Of a stretch of 64,000 nt of DNA, positions 18,465 to 26,618 are shown piece by piece (the stretch's first letter is position 1; each line of letters opens with the position of its first letter). Under the pieces are notes generated by a model. It ran no database searches. It was given only the letters and a program-made list of their open reading frames with translations, and was not told the origin of the DNA. The DNA comes from an uncultured Ruminococcus sp. (GTDB lineage: Bacteria > Bacillota > Clostridia > Oscillospirales > Ruminococcaceae): assembly GCA_902800795.1 (NCBI GenBank), contig CADCFQ010000010.1, positions 62,001-126,000 of the forward strand. The letters are read 5' to 3'. Position numbers and translations under genes: made by a program.

Positions 18465-18719
18465 ATGAAGCTTATAAATATAGGGTTCGGAAACCTGGTG
18501 TCCTCACTTAAAGTCGTGGCTGTGGTATCCCCGGAGTCGGCGCCTATCAAGAGGATGATCCAGGAAGCCAGAGAAAAGGGTATGCTGATAGATGCTACCT
18601 ACGGCAGAAAGACAAGAACTGTCATCGTTACCGACAGTGACCATATAATTCTTTGCGCTGTCACTCCCGAAACCATCGGAAGCAGAGCAGACAGCACCGA
18701 GGAGGATGAAGATGAGTAA
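18465..18719 (+). CDS. remA: Extracellular matrix / gene regulator RemA (DUF370)
   Basis: An 84-residue protein of the RemA/YlzA family, small DNA-binding regulators that control biofilm matrix genes in B. subtilis. The sequence starts [12 protein letters not shown], includes the family hallmark [15 protein letters not shown] and ends [15 protein letters not shown]. An acidic tail (STEEDEDE) follows, whose codons also carry the gmk ribosome binding site. It lies between yicC and gmk, the position it holds across Firmicutes. The target genes in this organism are unknown. Confidence 0.93.
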   Translation: MKLINIGFGNLVSSLKVVAVVSPESAPIKRMIQEAREKGMLIDATYGRKTRTVIVTDSDHIILCAVTPETIGSRADSTEEDEDE

Positions 18720-19344
18720 GGGAAGACTGTTTATCGTATCCGCACCGTCAGGCTGCGGAAAGGGCACTATCCTTGCAGAGGTGTTCAAGGACAGAAAGGT
18801 CTACTACTCTGTGTCCTGCACCACCAGAGGCCCCAGGGAGGGCGAAAAGGAAGGCGTCAATTATCACTACATTACAGAAAAGCAGTTTTCGCAGATGATA
18901 GAAGAAAACGGTTTTCTGGAATATGCGCAGTTTTCGGGAAATTATTACGGTACCCCCAAAAAGGCTGTTATGGAAAAGCTGGAGCAGGGGATAGATACTG
19001 TCCTTGAGATCGAGACCAATGGCGCTTTTCAGGTAAAGGAGAAGATACCCGAGGCAGTGATGATCTTTATCCTTCCGCCAAGCATAAGCGAGCTTGAAAG
19101 AAGGCTTCGCAAGCGGGGAACTGAGGATGAAGCGACCATTGCCAAGAGAGTCTCAGAGGCTGAGGGAGAGATAAAAAGATCCTTTGAGTATGACTATGTT
19201 ATAATGAATGATGATCTTGACCCGGCGATAGCCGATTTCAAGGAGATCATAGATAATTACGCTGATCCTGATGCAAGAGCACAGGGTTTTAAGACAAAGA
19301 ACGAACAAGTCAAGAAAATGATAGAAGAGGTGCTTGAAAAATGA
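18712..19344 (+). CDS. gmk: Guanylate kinase
   Basis: Gmk phosphorylates GMP to GDP with ATP. The 210-residue protein has the P-loop [10 protein letters not shown] at residue 8, the GMP-binding segments [12 protein letters not shown] and [15 protein letters not shown], and the lid [17 protein letters not shown] chose the ATG at 18712, six bases behind AGGAGG, because an in-frame ATG at 18706 sits on that site. It overlaps remA by eight bases and rpoZ by four, so the three are translationally coupled. Confidence 0.96.
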   Translation: MSKGRLFIVSAPSGCGKGTILAEVFKDRKVYYSVSCTTRGPREGEKEGVNYHYITEKQFSQMIEENGFLEYAQFSGNYYGTPKKAVMEKLEQGIDTVLEIETNGAFQVKEKIPEAVMIFILPPSISELERRLRKRGTEDEATIAKRVSEAEGEIKRSFEYDYVIMNDDLDPAIADFKEIIDNYADPDARAQGFKTKNEQVKKMIEEVLEK

Positions 19345-19550
19345 TGTTAAGACCGTCGGTATCCGAGATACTGTCAAACAATGAGAGCTATTACTCGCTG
19401 GTAATAGCAGTAGCAAAGAGAGCAAGAGAGATCACCCAGGACGCTCTTGATGAGAAGAAGATACTTGATGTAAAGCCTGTTCAGTCTGCTGTAGAGCAGC
19501 TTGCAAACAGGGATTACAGGATAATCGAGGACCCTGCACTCAAGGGCTGA
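19341..19550 (+). CDS. rpoZ: RNA polymerase omega subunit
   Basis: A 69-residue omega subunit, which helps fold and hold the beta-prime subunit. The segment SYYSLVIAVAKRAREI matches the conserved helix of omega, and VKPVQSAVEQLANRDYRI is the usual C-terminal part. It starts at the ATGA overlap with gmk, with GAGGTG eight bases upstream. In B. subtilis the next gene is coaBC; here priA follows after 27 bases. Confidence 0.92.
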   Translation: MMLRPSVSEILSNNESYYSLVIAVAKRAREITQDALDEKKILDVKPVQSAVEQLANRDYRIIEDPALKG

Positions 19551-19577
19551 TAAAGCAAAAAAAGGAGCTTGTCAAAA

Positions 19578-22043
19578 ATGCGTGGTGTTTTTACAGTCGC
19601 TAAGGTCGCAGTCAGTGCGGCTTCATACAGCTTTGACAAGCTTTACAGCTACCATGTCCCCAGGGAAATGGAGGACCTTGTCTGTATAGGCGCAAGGGTC
19701 CTTGTGCCCTTCGGAAGAGGCAACCGCAAGGTGATAGGCTTTGTCACATCCCTTTATGAGGAGTCCGTTTATAATGAGGCGGTCAAGCCGATAATATCTG
19801 TGGTGGATGAACAGAGTCTTGTTACAGACGAGATGATGCGAGTTATCCTGTGGCTCAAGGAGCGCACCTTCTGCACTTACTTTGAAGCTTACAGGGCTGC
19901 TGTGCCAAATGGGTTCTCTTTCAGCGTGTCCAGCCATTATGAGCTTGTGAACACCTATATCGACGAGGCTTCCCTTAACGATGACGAAAAGGAAGTCATC
20001 CGGTTCATGATGACGACAAAGTCTCAGCGTGATGTGGATTCAAAGCTCAGCGACCGCTCCGACAGAAAGATAAGAAAAGCTGTCGAGAGCCTTATAGATA
20101 AGGGCTATCTTGAATGTGATGACCTTTTCAAGCGCAGGGTCGGTGACGAGACCGTTAAGATGATAAATCTTACGGACGCCTACCTTGGCGGCGAGCTCGG
20201 CGTCACGCTTACGCCGAAGCAGAAGCTTGCAGCTGACCTCCTGGAGGAATGCGGCTGCGCATCCGTTAAAGAGATTTGCTATATGACAGGCTGCACTTCC
20301 AGCATCATAAAAGCTCTTATCGAAAAGAAAGCAGCTTTCAGCTTTGACTATGAGGTCATGCGTGGTGCCATCGGCGAGATAACCGAAAGGGAAGACCCTG
20401 ACAGCATCATCCTCAGCGACGAGCAGCAGAAAGCCTTTGACGGGATAAGCGCCCTTATGGATGCGGATAAACCTTCGGGAGCGCTCCTTTACGGCGTTAC
20501 CGGAAGCGGAAAGACAAGCGTGTTCATAAAGCTTATAGACCGTGCATTGAAGCAGGGCAGAACAGCCATGCTCCTGGTGCCGGAGATATCCCTTACACCG
20601 CAGATGCTAAAAAAGTTCAAGACACTTTTCGGCGACAAGATAGCGGTGCTCCATTCGTCCCTTTCAATGGGTCAGCGGGTGGACGAGTTCAAGCGTATCA
20701 AAAACGGCGATGCAAGGATAGTTATAGGCACAAGAAGCGCTGTGTTTGCGCCCCTTGGGGATATAGGGATAATCATCATGGACGAAGAGGGCGAGCCCTC
20801 ATATAAGTCCTCATCATCCCCCAGGTATCATGCCAGGGACGTTGCGGTGCAAAGGTGCGGCTATAATAATGCTGTGCTTCTGCTGGCATCGGCTACGCCG
20901 TCACTCGAGACCTTCAATGATGCTGTTAAAGGCAGGTTCAGCCTGTTTGAATTAAGACACAGATACTCGGGCGCACAGCTGCCCGAGGTAAGCATAATAG
21001 ATATGCAGAAAGAAGCTGCTGAAGGAAACAGCGGCCTTTTCAGCAGAGAACTGAGAGACGGCATACAGTCGGCGCTTTCGAGAAACGAGCAGGCCATACT
21101 GCTCCTTAATCGCAGAGGCCACAGCACCCATGCTTCGTGTATGGACTGCCGCAAGCCCATATCCTGTCCGAACTGTGAGCTGCCTCTTACTTACCATAAA
21201 AAGAATGACCGCTTTATGTGTCATTACTGCGGCTACACAATGGACAATCTTCGTGTCTGTCCCGAGTGCGGCTCCGACAAGATAAGGTTCGGCGGTGTGG
21301 GGACGCAGAAGGTGGAGGATGAGCTGCTAAAGCTTTTCCCGGGTGCCAGGCTCCTCCGAATGGATGCTGATACAGCTTCCTCGAAGTATTCCTATGAGAA
21401 GAACTTCAAGGCCTTTGAGGACCACAAGTTCGATATACTCTTAGGCACCCAGATGATAGCAAAGGGCCTCAATTTCCCTGATGTAACTGTTGTTGGCGTC
21501 GTGTCGCTGGACAAGGCGCTCTTCACCGGAGATTACAGGAGCTATGAGCGTTCGTTCTCGCTTCTTACTCAGGTGGCCGGCCGCTGCGGAAGAGGGATAA
21601 AGCCCGGCAAAGCATATATCCAGACCTTTGTGCCTGACCACTATGTTATAAATTTTGCGGCGGCACAGGACTATGACGGTTTTTTCCGTGAGGAAGCGGC
21701 GCTGAGAAAGACCCTTATCTATCCGCCGTTTTGCGATATCTGTGTGTTCGGCTTCTCCTCGACTATGGAGAGCAAGACGCTTGAAGCCGCAAACTGGGCG
21801 TCAATGAAGATAGCACAGTTCATTAAAGAAAACAAGGTGGATTTTCCGCTCAGAGCTTTGGGACCTGCTCCATGTACTCTCGAGGTTATCAACGGAAGAT
21901 ACAGATACAGACTTATATTAAAAGCAAAGAACACCAGGATGTTCAGACAGATGATCAGCCGGGTGCTTATCGACTTTGGCAATAACAGTCAGTTCAAAGC
22001 GGTAAGAGTGTTTGCGGACATAAACGGAGACATTGGTCTCTGA
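19578..22043 (+). CDS. priA: Primosomal replication-restart helicase PriA, with altered DEEH box
   Basis: PriA restarts stalled forks by binding branched DNA and loading the replicative helicase. The 821-residue protein has an N-terminal DNA-binding domain (about 1-110), Walker A GVTGSGKTSVF, helicase motif III ASATPSLETF, and a two-zinc cysteine cluster from CMDCRKPISCPNC to CPECGSDK. The C-terminal helicase lobe contains IAKGLNFPDVT. The Walker B motif is normally DEEH; here it reads DEEGEPSYK at 20781-20807. The start at 19578 follows an AAAGGAG site; an in-frame TTG at 19569 is less likely. Confidence 0.95.
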   Translation: MRGVFTVAKVAVSAASYSFDKLYSYHVPREMEDLVCIGARVLVPFGRGNRKVIGFVTSLYEESVYNEAVKPIISVVDEQSLVTDEMMRVILWLKERTFCTYFEAYRAAVPNGFSFSVSSHYELVNTYIDEASLNDDEKEVIRFMMTTKSQRDVDSKLSDRSDRKIRKAVESLIDKGYLECDDLFKRRVGDETVKMINLTDAYLGGELGVTLTPKQKLAADLLEECGCASVKEICYMTGCTSSIIKALIEKKAAFSFDYEVMRGAIGEITEREDPDSIILSDEQQKAFDGISALMDADKPSGALLYGVTGSGKTSVFIKLIDRALKQGRTAMLLVPEISLTPQMLKKFKTLFGDKIAVLHSSLSMGQRVDEFKRIKNGDARIVIGTRSAVFAPLGDIGIIIMDEEGEPSYKSSSSPRYHARDVAVQRCGYNNAVLLLASATPSLETFNDAVKGRFSLFELRHRYSGAQLPEVSIIDMQKEAAEGNSGLFSRELRDGIQSALSRNEQAILLLNRRGHSTHASCMDCRKPISCPNCELPLTYHKKNDRFMCHYCGYTMDNLRVCPECGSDKIRFGGVGTQKVEDELLKLFPGARLLRMDADTASSKYSYEKNFKAFEDHKFDILLGTQMIAKGLNFPDVTVVGVVSLDKALFTGDYRSYERSFSLLTQVAGRCGRGIKPGKAYIQTFVPDHYVINFAAAQDYDGFFREEAALRKTLIYPPFCDICVFGFSSTMESKTLEAANWASMKIAQFIKENKVDFPLRALGPAPCTLEVINGRYRYRLILKAKNTRMFRQMISRVLIDFGNNSQFKAVRVFADINGDIGL

Positions 22044-22062
22044 TCGAAAGGAAAGTATATCA

Positions 22063-22530
22063 ATGGCAATCAGAAAGATCCTTAACAAGAGTGATGAGAT
22101 ACTCCACAAAAAATGCAAGCCTGTTACCGAGTTTGATGACAAGCTGGCAAAGCTTTTAGACGATATGATCGAGACCCTCAGGCAGGCTGAAGGCGTTGGC
22201 CTTGCAGGCCCCCAGGTGGCAAAGCTCAGAAGAGTGGTCGTTATCATCCTTGAAGACCAGGTCTATGAGCTTATAAACCCCGAAATAATCGAAAAGTCAG
22301 AGGAAGAGCAGAGAGTTTTAGAGGGCTGTCTGTCCTGCCCCGGCGAGTGGGGCTATGTTACCAGACCTATGGCTGTAAGGTTCAAGGCGCAGAACAGAAA
22401 AGGCGAGTGGTACGAGATGTATGTGACTGACCTTTTTGCGCAGTGTGTCTGCCACGAGCTTGATCATCTTGACGGTCATATCTTTACCGAGATAGTTGAA
22501 GAATTTGTTGATATCGAGGAAAACAAATGA
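22063..22530 (+). CDS. def: Peptide deformylase
   Basis: Def removes the formyl group from new N-termini. The 155-residue metalloprotease has all three active-site motifs: GVGLAGPQV (motif 1), EGCLSCPG with the metal-ligand Cys (motif 2) and HELDHLDG with two His ligands and the catalytic Glu (motif 3). Motif 1 has Gly in place of the more frequent second Ala, a variant I believe occurs in clostridial homologues. The start has a GAAAGG site and lies 19 bases after priA. The stop overlaps the fmt start by four bases. Confidence 0.95.
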   Translation: MAIRKILNKSDEILHKKCKPVTEFDDKLAKLLDDMIETLRQAEGVGLAGPQVAKLRRVVVIILEDQVYELINPEIIEKSEEEQRVLEGCLSCPGEWGYVTRPMAVRFKAQNRKGEWYEMYVTDLFAQCVCHELDHLDGHIFTEIVEEFVDIEENK

Positions 22531-23456
22531 GAATAGTTTTTATGGGAACTCCTGATTTTGCTGTTCCCACACTTAAAGCGCTTTATGAGAGCGGCCACAA
22601 GATAGAGGCTGTGTTCACCCAGCCCGATAAGCCCAAGGGCAGAGGCTACAAGCTTTTGCCGCCCCCTGTAAAGGAGCTGGCGCTGGAGCACGAAACTCCC
22701 GTTTATCAGCCCCAGAGCCTTAAAAAGGATGCGGATGAGTTTATCAGTGTGCTTGAAGACATCGCTCCGGATTGTATAGTTGTTGCAGCTTACGGAAAGA
22801 TCCTTCCGAAGAGCGTGCTGGAGCTGCCGAAGTACGGCTGTATCAATGTTCACGGCTCGCTTCTTCCGAAGTACAGAGGTGCGGCTCCTATCCAGCAGAG
22901 CGTTCTTGACGGCGAGGCAGAGACCGGCATAACCACTATGCTTATGGGCGAGGGCCTTGACACAGGAGATATCCTTTTGCAGAGAGCGACACCTATCGGC
23001 GAGAATGAGACCGCAGCAGAGCTTTTTGACAGGCTGGCCGATATAGGCGCACAGCTTCTTCTGGAGACCCTTGAAAAGCTTGAAGAGGGATGTATAACTC
23101 CGATAAAGCAGGACGACTCCCTTGCTACCTATGCCGGTATGCTGGATAAGAGTATGTGTGTGATAGATTTCTCAAAGCCCGTCTTTGAGGTCCATAAGAA
23201 GATCTGCGGCCTTTCCGATTGGCCCTGTGCGGTGACGGCCATTGGCGGCAAGCGTTTGAAAGTCTACCGCTCCGAGATCATTCGTGATATGAAGCCGAAC
23301 GGCGAGCCGGGAGAGGTCCTTGATGACAAGCTGTCCGTTGCCTGCGGCGACGGTGTTGTAAGGCTTGTTGAGGTCCAGGCCGAAGGTTCAAAGAGAATGA
23401 AGTCAGAGGACTATCTAAGAGGCAAGCCTGTGGCAAAGGGCACAAAGCTGGGATAA
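22527..23456 (+). CDS. fmt: Methionyl-tRNA formyltransferase
   Basis: Fmt adds a formyl group from 10-formyltetrahydrofolate to initiator Met-tRNA. The 309-residue protein begins MRIVFMGTPDFAVPTL, has the catalytic triad region (NVHGSLLPKYRGAAPIQQ, with Asn and His) and TGITTMLMGEGLDTGDIL with the catalytic Asp. A C-terminal OB-like domain starts at about residue 205. It overlaps def by ATGA, the usual def-fmt coupling. Confidence 0.96.
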   Translation: MRIVFMGTPDFAVPTLKALYESGHKIEAVFTQPDKPKGRGYKLLPPPVKELALEHETPVYQPQSLKKDADEFISVLEDIAPDCIVVAAYGKILPKSVLELPKYGCINVHGSLLPKYRGAAPIQQSVLDGEAETGITTMLMGEGLDTGDILLQRATPIGENETAAELFDRLADIGAQLLLETLEKLEEGCITPIKQDDSLATYAGMLDKSMCVIDFSKPVFEVHKKICGLSDWPCAVTAIGGKRLKVYRSEIIRDMKPNGEPGEVLDDKLSVACGDGVVRLVEVQAEGSKRMKSEDYLRGKPVAKGTKLG

Positions 23457-23459
23457 GCC

Positions 23460-24773
23460 ATGGGAAACACCAGAAAATTTGTTTTAAAGCTGCTTCTAAG
23501 GCTTGAACAGGACGGTTCATATTCAAACATCCTGCTTGACAAAAAGCTTGCAGCCAGTGATCTTTCGGAACAGGATAAGCGCTTTGCTTCGGCTCTGTTC
23601 TACGGCGTAATCGAGCGCAAGCTCACCCTTGATGCCGTGATAGATCACTACTGCACCAACAAAAGCCAGAAGCTCGGCGATGAAGTGAGAAATATTCTCA
23701 GGCTCGGTGTCTATCAGCTCAAATTCATGGACTCAGTCCCTGACAGCGCCGCTGTCGATGAGTCTGTGAAGCTTGCAAAAAAAGTAAGAAATCCTGCATC
23801 TGCGGGTTTTGTAAATGCGGTGCTTCGCAATTTCATCAGAGATGAAAAAGCCCTGCCCACGGTAAAGGGCAGGATAAAACAGCTCTCTCTTGAATACTCC
23901 TGCCCCGAGTGGCTTGTCCTCAAGTGGACAGAGGATTACGGCGACAGCGCCTGCGAGAGGATCCTTGCCTGTGCTATCGGCAAGGCTCCGGAATATGTTA
24001 GGCTCAACACCGTGAAGCTTTCGGAGGATGAGATAATAAGCTCCCTTGAAGAGCAGGGCGTAAGTGTGACAAAAACTGCGGTGGCCGGCTGTGTCAAGCT
24101 CAGCTTCGGCGGCTCTGTCGAGGAGCTGAAAGCTTTTAAAGATGGCCTTTTCCACGTTCAGGACCTTTCGTGTCAGCTTTGCTGTAAAGCTCTTGACCCT
24201 CAGAGAGGCGACACTGTCCTTGACCTGTGTGCGGCTCCGGGCGGAAAGACCTTCACCATAGCCGAGCTTATGTCGGATGAAGGAGAAGTATTTGCCTTCG
24301 ATCTTCACGATAACCGTGTGAGACTCATAAAAGAGGGCGCTGACAGACTTGGGCTTTCCTGCGTAAAGGCAAAGTCCAACAATGCAAAGGTCTTTGATCC
24401 CGAGATGCCAAAGGCGGACAGGATACTCTGTGATGTTCCTTGCTCCGGTCTCGGCGTTATCAGGCGCAAGCCCGAGATAAAGTATAAGCCTGCCGATGAG
24501 CTTGAAAGGCTGCCTGAGATACAGCTCGACATCCTGAAAACATCTTCACAGTATCTGAAACCCGGCGGAGTTCTCGTCTATTCGACCTGCTCCTTGTCGG
24601 TGGCAGAAAATGAGGATGTTATTGAGAAGTTCCTTGAAGACAATAAAGACTTTGCACCCGAGCCTCTTGGAAAAGCCTTCGGCGCCAGGAGCGAAGATAC
24701 ACATATAACGGTGCTGCCCGATGACTATGACTCTGACGGCTTCTTTATAGCTAAATTTCGCAGATTGAGGTGA
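23460..24773 (+). CDS. rsmB: 16S rRNA (cytosine-967 C5) methyltransferase
   Basis: RsmB methylates C967 of 16S rRNA. The 437-residue protein has an N-terminal NusB-like RNA-binding domain (about 1-140) and a Rossmann methyltransferase domain with the SAM motif LDLCAAPGGKT. It carries the two cysteines of the m5C class in DVPCSGLGVIRRKPEI and VYSTCSLS. The start lies three bases after the fmt stop. Confidence 0.95.
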   Translation: MGNTRKFVLKLLLRLEQDGSYSNILLDKKLAASDLSEQDKRFASALFYGVIERKLTLDAVIDHYCTNKSQKLGDEVRNILRLGVYQLKFMDSVPDSAAVDESVKLAKKVRNPASAGFVNAVLRNFIRDEKALPTVKGRIKQLSLEYSCPEWLVLKWTEDYGDSACERILACAIGKAPEYVRLNTVKLSEDEIISSLEEQGVSVTKTAVAGCVKLSFGGSVEELKAFKDGLFHVQDLSCQLCCKALDPQRGDTVLDLCAAPGGKTFTIAELMSDEGEVFAFDLHDNRVRLIKEGADRLGLSCVKAKSNNAKVFDPEMPKADRILCDVPCSGLGVIRRKPEIKYKPADELERLPEIQLDILKTSSQYLKPGGVLVYSTCSLSVAENEDVIEKFLEDNKDFAPEPLGKAFGARSEDTHITVLPDDYDSDGFFIAKFRRLR

Positions 24774-24777
24774 TAGC

Positions 24778-25824
24778 TTGATAACTCTTGATGAAAGCGG
24801 AAAAATCGATATTCTTGACCTTGGATTTGAGGAGCTGGAGGAGCAGATAAAAGCTATCGGCGAGCCACGTTTCAGGGCGTCTCAGATATTTGACTGGCTC
24901 CATGTGAAAAAAGTCAAAGAATTCGCTCAGATGACCAATATTTCTGCACAATTGAGAGATAAGCTCGAAAAAAAGTTTTGTATAAAATCACTATTTATCG
25001 TAAAAAGACTTGAATCGAGTACCGATAATACTGTAAAATATCTATATGAGCTTGAAGACGGCAACCATATCGAGACCGTTCTTATGGAATATAATTACGG
25101 AAAGACTATATGTGTGTCATCCCAGGTCGGCTGCAAGATGGGCTGCAGGTTCTGCGCTTCTACCCTTGCAGGCTTTAAGAGGGACCTTACCTCCTCCGAG
25201 ATACTGTCTCAGGTATATGAGACAGAGCGTGATATGGGGGGCAATGTTTCTGGCATCGTGCTTATGGGCATAGGCGAACCTCTTGATAACTATGACAATG
25301 TTGTCAATTTCTTAAAGCAGGTGTCGGCACCGAAGGGAAGAAACCTTTCTCTTCGTCATGTGTCCCTTTCCACCTGCGGCATAGTTCCCAGGATATATGA
25401 GCTTTCAAAGCTCGATCTTGGGCTTACGCTGTCAATATCTCTCCACTGTCCGAATGATAAGGGCAGAAGTGAGATAATGCCGGTCAACAATAAATATAAT
25501 ATATCAGAGCTTATGGCTGCCTGCAAGGATTATTTCAAGAAAACAGGCAGGCGAATATCCTTTGAGTATGCTCTGATAAACGGGGTGAATGATACTCCTG
25601 CTCACGCAGATGAGCTGGCAGCGCTGCTAAAAGGCTTTATCTGCCATGTGAATATCATCCCTGTCAATAAGATACAGGAAAGAAACTACAGCTCGGACAG
25701 AGCTGCTGCCAAGAGGTTTGCTCATCTTCTGGGCACCCTTGGGATAAACGCTACCGTAAGGCGCACACTTGGCGCCGATATAGACGCTGCCTGCGGTCAG
25801 CTGAGGCGAGAATATGAAATTTAA
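24778..25824 (+). CDS. rlmN: 23S rRNA (A2503-C2)/tRNA (A37-C2) methyltransferase, radical SAM; TTG start
   Basis: RlmN methylates C2 of A2503 in 23S rRNA and A37 of some tRNAs by radical SAM chemistry. The 348-residue protein holds the CxxxCxxC cluster motif in CKMGCRFCAS, the GMGEPLDNYDN-type segment (here GIGEPLDNYD), the LSISLHCPND segment and the C-terminal catalytic Cys in DIDAACGQL. The first codon is TTG at 24778, six bases after GAGGTG; no better ATG exists nearby. It sits four bases after rsmB. Confidence 0.95.
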   Translation: MITLDESGKIDILDLGFEELEEQIKAIGEPRFRASQIFDWLHVKKVKEFAQMTNISAQLRDKLEKKFCIKSLFIVKRLESSTDNTVKYLYELEDGNHIETVLMEYNYGKTICVSSQVGCKMGCRFCASTLAGFKRDLTSSEILSQVYETERDMGGNVSGIVLMGIGEPLDNYDNVVNFLKQVSAPKGRNLSLRHVSLSTCGIVPRIYELSKLDLGLTLSISLHCPNDKGRSEIMPVNNKYNISELMAACKDYFKKTGRRISFEYALINGVNDTPAHADELAALLKGFICHVNIIPVNKIQERNYSSDRAAAKRFAHLLGTLGINATVRRTLGADIDAACGQLRREYEI

Positions 25825-25835
25825 GAGAAAGGGCG

Positions 25836-26573
25836 GTGAGCCGTTTGTTCGTTGCATCCAACACTGACCGTGGACAGGTCAGGGAAGAGAACCAGGATAA
25901 GGTGCAGACCAGATTTCTGGGCGAGAATATAGCTGTTGCTGTTGTCTGCGACGGAATGGGCGGTGCAGCCTCGGGAGCGGTGGCAAGCCAGCTTGCTGTT
26001 GAAACAGTAGTGAACAGGATAGCCGAGAACTTCCGTCCCGAAATGAAGCCCAATTCGATAAGGAATATGATGCTTACGGCGGTTCACGCAGCCAACACCG
26101 TTGTTTATGAGAAGAGCCGTGAGGATATAGACAAGAACGGTATGGGAACGACCTGTGTTGCGGCACTTGTTGTGAACAAGACCGTTTATGTGGTGAGTGT
26201 AGGAGACAGCAGGGCTTATATGCTGACAAAGGACGGCATAACTCAGATAACAACAGATCACACCTATGTCGAGATGTTAAGGCAGGCTGGTGAGATCTCT
26301 GATGAGGAAGCCAAGAACCACCATATGAAAAACGTTATAACAAAGGCTGTGGGCGTTGAGCCCGATGTCGAGGTCGATTATTTCGAGCTTGAAGAGTGGG
26401 ACAATTTCTCTGTTGTGCTTTGTTCTGACGGCCTGTCAAATTACTGCACCGAGCAGTTCATTTATGATACTGTTTTCGGAAAGAACCTTGACCAGGCGAT
26501 AATAGATCTGATAAATTATGCAAATGACAGCGGCGGAAGGGATAATATCACCGCAGCTATCATAGCTAATTGA
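25836..26573 (+). CDS. prpC: PP2C-type Ser/Thr protein phosphatase
   Basis: PrpC (Stp) reverses phosphorylation by the kinase encoded next. The roughly 245-residue protein has the PP2C metal-binding motifs near the N-terminus (TDRGQVREENQD), CDGMGGAASG, SVGDSRAYML, LCSDGLSNY and GGRDNITAA. The start is uncertain: GTG at 25836 has AAAGGG only two bases upstream, while TTG at 25845 is spaced five bases from GGTGAG. Either changes only three residues. No transmembrane segment is present. Confidence 0.94.
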   Translation: MSRLFVASNTDRGQVREENQDKVQTRFLGENIAVAVVCDGMGGAASGAVASQLAVETVVNRIAENFRPEMKPNSIRNMMLTAVHAANTVVYEKSREDIDKNGMGTTCVAALVVNKTVYVVSVGDSRAYMLTKDGITQITTDHTYVEMLRQAGEISDEEAKNHHMKNVITKAVGVEPDVEVDYFELEEWDNFSVVLCSDGLSNYCTEQFIYDTVFGKNLDQAIIDLINYANDSGGRDNITAAIIAN

Positions 26574-26618
26574 TAAATGAAATTTAAATAGAGACTAAAT
26601 AATTGGGAGTTGAAACGA

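Noticed and set aside
22192..22218. Gly in motif 1 of peptide deformylase (GLAGPQ)
   Set aside because: The change seems to be a known variant in clostridial deformylases; all catalytic residues are present, so I did not list it as unusual.
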